64,000 nucleotides of DNA from Chryseosolibacter indicum. Lineage in GTDB: Bacteria; Bacteroidota; Bacteroidia; Cytophagales; Cyclobacteriaceae. The stretch lies in NCBI RefSeq assembly GCF_018598585.1, contig NZ_JAHESD010000013.1, positions 35,177-99,176 of the forward strand, in the 5' to 3' direction. A model generated the notes under the pieces. It saw only the letters and a program-made list of their open reading frames with translations. It had not been told where the DNA came from and made no database searches. The position numbers were made by a program, and so were the translations under genes. Below are positions 60,909-64,000 of this stretch, piece after piece; position 1 is the first letter of the stretch; the number at the start of each line of letters is the position of its first letter.

Positions 60909-60928
60909 TTAATTAGTAACTGTTAATG

Positions 60929-60956
60929 AAGGCTGTGGGAAACTGCAGCCTTTTTT
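60929..60956 (+). terminator. Rho-independent terminator of the aconitase gene
   Basis: Stem AAGGCTG/CAGCCTT with a 10-base loop, followed by TTTT and T-rich sequence. It runs up to the convergent Nudix stop codon. Confidence 0.85.
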
Positions 60957-61590
60957 ATTTTAGCATGGGTCGGACAACTTCACACAACTCGTTTAATATC
61001 ATTGCCGTGGCTCCCCATACAACTTCACCTTCAATATCGAAATGAGGCGCCATCATTTTAAAGTCTCCTGACACCACGATCTCTTTGTTCTTGATAGCGT
61101 CCTGCTGTGTTATAGAGAATAAATTTCCTGTTAATATTCTCTTTACTTCCCTTGGGTCTGGGCGTAGTACAGGAATTCTATTGCATATGGCAACAATCGG
61201 GGTGACAATAAAATTACTTGGAATAACAAAGAAATCGCTAAGCTTTCCTATTACTCTCAAATCATTTCTGTTAATACCAATCTCCTCCTCCCCTTCTCTT
61301 AATGCAGTTTCAACTGCATCTTCTCCTGGCTCTGCTTTACCTCCCGGTAAACTAACCTGGTTGCTATGCGCACCTAAATACTCCTGTCTTTTTATGAGCG
61401 GAAATTTAATGTGCTCGTCATCGGCATAGAGAACAATTAATACAGCCCCAGGTTTAGCAGGAACTTTGTGCTCAAAGCTGGGAATGAGCGGTCCTACAGG
61501 GGTAGCACGCATCACATCATGCGCAAGTGCACCCGGAAGGGGTTGCTGCAGTCTATCTTCCAGTTCATTAAAGATCGACTGATGCTTCAT
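60955..61590 (-). CDS. Nudix hydrolase, CoA pyrophosphatase-like (NudL/YeaB group)
   Basis: 211 residues. The Nudix box GKAEPGEDAVETALREGEEEIG (residues about 82-103) has all the catalytic glutamates. The preceding QEYLGAHSNQVSLPGG matches the UPF0035 motif of coenzyme-A diphosphatases (LxxHxGQVxFPGG), here with Asn for Gly. It would cleave CoA or its derivatives to phosphopantetheine and 3',5'-ADP. The gene starts 22 bases after surE on the same strand, so the two likely form an operon. Confidence 0.9.
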   Translation of the reverse strand: MKHQSIFNELEDRLQQPLPGALAHDVMRATPVGPLIPSFEHKVPAKPGAVLIVLYADDEHIKFPLIKRQEYLGAHSNQVSLPGGKAEPGEDAVETALREGEEEIGINRNDLRVIGKLSDFFVIPSNFIVTPIVAICNRIPVLRPDPREVKRILTGNLFSITQQDAIKNKEIVVSGDFKMMAPHFDIEGEVVWGATAMILNELCEVVRPMLK

Positions 61591-61611
61591 TATATCAGTA
61601 ATGAAATTTGT

Positions 61612-62391
61612 TTATTGTAAAATATCCCAGTCTTCATTGAGAACTGGAATTGCTGAATGAGCAGTAAGATCGAATTGACATGGAACAACGGATACGTAAT
61701 TATTTGCGATCGCCCACTCATCATTATCCTCTCCTTTATCAAAGTTTACAAAATTGCCCATCATCCAAAAATATCTTCTCCCATGTGGATCGTAACGCAT
61801 ATCAAAATCCTCTATCCACTTTGCATTTGCTTGCCGGCAAATTCTTACTCCTTTTAAGGCTGCATCACGCTTCGGAGGAAAATTAACATTAAGTGCTACT
61901 CCTTTTGGCAATCCTTTTTCCAGCACCTGCATTGTAATCTTACGAATATACTCTTCTGTATGTGAAAAATCTGCCTTGTAAGAAAAATCACATAGTGAAA
62001 AACCAATTGCTGGAGTACCTTCAATAGCGCCTTCTATTGCTGCAGACATTGTCCCTGAATAGAGTACACTGATGGAAGTGTTGCTGCCATGATTCACGCC
62101 ACTTACTACAATATCAGGTTGTCGCTGATCTTTCAATACAAAATGACGCGCCATTTTAACGCAGTCTGCCGGTGTGCCTGAGCATTCGTAGGCCTTAACG
62201 CCTTCAAATATAAAATTCTCTTCCAGCCTTAAGGATTCACCCACAGTAATTGCATGTCCCATACCTGACTGAGGGCTATCAGGTGCTACTACAATAACTT
62301 CCCCTATTTGTTTCATTACATTTACCAATGTAAGAATGCCTTTAGAGGTAATTCCATCATCATTAGAGACAAGAATAAGCGGTTTGCTCAT
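61612..62391 (-). CDS. surE: 5'/3'-nucleotidase SurE
   Basis: Metal-dependent phosphatase acting on nucleoside 5'- and 3'-monophosphates, 259 residues. The metal-binding LVSNDDGI (Asp11, Asp12) is at the N-terminus. APDSPQSGMGHAIT, YECSGTPADCVKMA, DIVVSGVNHGSNTSISVLYSGTMSAA and VALNVNFPP are all SurE signatures. Upstream of the Nudix gene and downstream of the secreted-protein gene, all on the minus strand. Confidence 0.97.
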   Translation of the reverse strand: MSKPLILVSNDDGITSKGILTLVNVMKQIGEVIVVAPDSPQSGMGHAITVGESLRLEENFIFEGVKAYECSGTPADCVKMARHFVLKDQRQPDIVVSGVNHGSNTSISVLYSGTMSAAIEGAIEGTPAIGFSLCDFSYKADFSHTEEYIRKITMQVLEKGLPKGVALNVNFPPKRDAALKGVRICRQANAKWIEDFDMRYDPHGRRYFWMMGNFVNFDKGEDNDEWAIANNYVSVVPCQFDLTAHSAIPVLNEDWDILQ

Positions 62392-62444
62392 GTTAAAAGC
62401 AATAAAGTTGAACCGTAAATCTACGAGGGAATTTGAAACTTTGA

Positions 62445-63074
62445 CTATGAACCAGTCAAGGAATTATAATAAGCAACTATTTTAGCCATATCATACTTAT
62501 CATCATAGCGCAACCGGTTAGCTTTAATGTATTTTTCAACCTCTTCATCCCTACTACCCATCATATTAAGGAGATTGTTTTTATTACCGACAAATTCTTC
62601 TATCGATCCATTTTCCTTTAAAAAATAATATTTATGGGACAAGACAAGCGTTGTATAAGAACCAAAATAATAAGGAGAACTGATTGTTTTATATTCGAGG
62701 TATTCGCGCGTAAGTAAAGTAATCTTGCCTTCCTCTAACAACTCAAAAAATATGGGAGTTTTATAGCCACCTACAGTATTAAAGGGAAGCGCGAAGAACT
62801 GCCTGTACTTATGAACGGATTCATCAAATATTTCAAAAAAGAGAACTTTACGTGCTGTAAAAACCTCCGGCTTGTTGTCTTTTATAACGTATTGAACAAG
62901 GTCCTGTTGTAGATCATATTTCAACATGCCCCTTAGCGTGTCTCCTTCTAACAATACCAATTTACCCTCATGCCACACTTCTGAAGGCCAGTTTTTTTGA
63001 GCAAGAACGGGTTTTGTCAGCAGGATTACTGCGAGAAAAAAGAACCCGGTACTTGTCAACTTAAACTTCCTCAT
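62445..63074 (-). CDS. Secreted hypothetical protein (209 residues)
   Basis: Not assigned to a family. Clear signal peptide (MRKFKLTSTGFFFLAVILL, cut near VLAQ). The mature part starts NWPSEVWHEGKLVLLEGDTLRGMLKYDL, a pattern seen in many exported Bacteroidota proteins of about 200 residues with a beta-rich N-terminal half (KVLFFEIFDESVHKYRQFF, YKTPIFFELLEEGKITLL) and a short helical end. The EGDTLRGMLKYD stretch is reminiscent of such hypothetical proteins, but no function follows. Its ATG directly abuts the stop codon of ribBA, so it is probably cotranscribed with it. Confidence 0.82.
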   Translation of the reverse strand: MRKFKLTSTGFFFLAVILLTKPVLAQKNWPSEVWHEGKLVLLEGDTLRGMLKYDLQQDLVQYVIKDNKPEVFTARKVLFFEIFDESVHKYRQFFALPFNTVGGYKTPIFFELLEEGKITLLTREYLEYKTISSPYYFGSYTTLVLSHKYYFLKENGSIEEFVGNKNNLLNMMGSRDEEVEKYIKANRLRYDDKYDMAKIVAYYNSLTGS

Positions 63075-64000
63075 TTATTTATTCCTTAAAATGGTATGTC
63101 CTAATTTATCACGTTTGGTCAAAAGGTACTTTTCATTATGGGGATTTGGAATAATCTCAATAGGGACATTGTCAACAATTTCCAGACCATATCCCATTAG
63201 GCCTACACGCTTTTTCGGATTATTTGTGATAAGCTTGATTTTGGTAATGCCTAAATCACGAAGTATCTGAGCACCAACCCCATAATCACGCTCATCCATA
63301 TCGAAACCAAGTTTCAGATTAGCTTCAACCGTATCCCATCCTTCTTCTTGTAACTTATAAGCCCTTAATTTGTTGAGCAAGCCAATACCTCTGCCCTCCT
63401 GATTCATGTATAGAACAACGCCTTTGCCTTCACGCTCTACCATTTCCATAGCATGATGAAGCTGAGGGCCACAATCGCAACGACATGAACCAAAAATATC
63501 TCCAGTTACGCAAGAAGAGTGAACCCTTACCAATATAGGCTCATCTTTTTGCCAGCTTCCTTTCACTAACGCTAAATGGACGTCTTTTGTATTTATCTGT
63601 TCAAATGCAATTAACTTAAACTGCCCGTGTTCGGTAGGCATATCCACCTCTACCTGCCTGTTGATGAGCGATTCTTTCTTCAGCCTGTACTCAATCAAAT
63701 CCTTAATAGAAACAAGCTTAAGATTAAATCGCTGTGCAACTTTTACCAGGTCTGGAAGGCGTGCCATGCTGCCATCCTCATTCATTATCTCCACCAAAAC
63801 ACCTGCTGGTTTAAAACCTGCGAGCCGCGCAAAATCTATTGCAGCTTCTGTATGACCGGCTCTTCTTAAAACACCACCTCTTTTTGCTTTAAGGGGGAAA
63901 ATATGACCAGGCTTTCCTAATTCTTCAGGTTTGGTTTCCGGATCTACCAAAGCTCGAATGGTTTTAAACCTGTCGTGCGCAGATATTCCCGTGGTACAAC
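63075..64000 (-). CDS. ribBA: Bifunctional DHBP synthase / GTP cyclohydrolase II (partial)
   Basis: Riboflavin-pathway fusion; the frame is open to the window edge, so the N-terminal part of the RibB domain lies outside. What is present starts with [20 protein letters not shown], the RibB active-site region, then [26 protein letters not shown]. The RibA domain starts near the middle: [21 protein letters not shown] supplies the three zinc cysteines, [18 protein letters not shown] is the catalytic stretch, and the C-terminus [10 protein letters not shown] is complete. The enzyme makes both early precursors of riboflavin. Confidence 0.96.
   Translation of the reverse strand, partial: CTTGISAHDRFKTIRALVDPETKPEELGKPGHIFPLKAKRGGVLRRAGHTEAAIDFARLAGFKPAGVLVEIMNEDGSMARLPDLVKVAQRFNLKLVSIKDLIEYRLKKESLINRQVEVDMPTEHGQFKLIAFEQINTKDVHLALVKGSWQKDEPILVRVHSSCVTGDIFGSCRCDCGPQLHHAMEMVEREGKGVVLYMNQEGRGIGLLNKLRAYKLQEEGWDTVEANLKLGFDMDERDYGVGAQILRDLGITKIKLITNNPKKRVGLMGYGLEIVDNVPIEIIPNPHNEKYLLTKRDKLGHTILRNK

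Overview
The window looks like a chromosomal segment of a gliding-type Bacteroidota bacterium, probably of the order Cytophagales. The grounds are PorP/SprF outer-membrane proteins, type IX secretion (T9SS) substrates ending in the 'gliding motility-associated' C-terminal domain, promoter-like TAnnTTTG boxes, few Shine-Dalgarno sites, moderate-to-low GC and many outer-membrane beta-barrels. There are no phage genes, intact insertion sequences or CRISPR arrays. Most of the window is core metabolism; the unusual material sits in the surface-protein block, one gene fusion and the intergenic regions.

Layout: (1) 1-3.7 kb, a methionine synthase split into two overlapping genes on the minus strand, under a SAM-I riboswitch. 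(2) 3.7-18.7 kb, an exopolyphosphatase-family gene and then a cell-surface block: a PorP/SprF protein with a C-terminal SPOR-like domain, a small beta-barrel, and two very large T9SS type-B substrates that each carry seven FG-GAP/VCBS repeats, the second followed directly by its own PorP/SprF gene. (3) 18.7-24 kb, ppk1 and gyrB, then an 0.8 kb gap with copy A of a palindromic repeat, then a CoA-binding protein. (4) 24-38.3 kb, an M61 peptidase, a COG2509 flavoprotein, a 14-repeat MORN_2 protein, tryptophan 2,3-dioxygenase divergent from glutaryl-CoA dehydrogenase, a DUF1573 protein, trpS, hppD, a phosphohexomutase and a DinB-like protein. (5) 38.3-45 kb, two sodium-coupled symporters around an unrecognised conserved protein, a TerB-like protein and an acyl-CoA ligase. 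(6) 45-46.07 kb, non-coding, with copy B of the palindromic repeat and two tandem tRNA-Leu-like RNAs that have very long variable regions and an abnormal anticodon loop. (7) 46-52.7 kb, an Lrp/AsnC regulator and the operon sufB-sufC-sufD-sufS-sufE-sufT followed by a bacilliredoxin. (8) 52.8-64 kb, a Na+/H+ antiporter, an epimerase, an APS reductase, a PTPS/QueD gene overlapping folE, a MarR regulator, an aconitase with a histone-H1-like lysine-rich tail, a Nudix hydrolase, surE, a secreted protein and a partial ribBA.

Functional themes: methionine synthesis and sulfate reduction feed sulfur metabolism, which also serves the SUF iron-sulfur machinery; aconitase and APS reductase are clients of that machinery. 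Polyphosphate enzymes (ppk1 and a Ppx/GppA protein) flank the surface block. Tryptophan 2,3-dioxygenase, glutaryl-CoA dehydrogenase and HPPD point to aromatic amino-acid catabolism.

The items most worth a second look are the tandem tRNA-like RNAs (45556-45911), the two-copy palindromic repeat built from 11-base units (23332-23455 and 45175-45299), and the aconitase with the H1-like tail (58266-60908).
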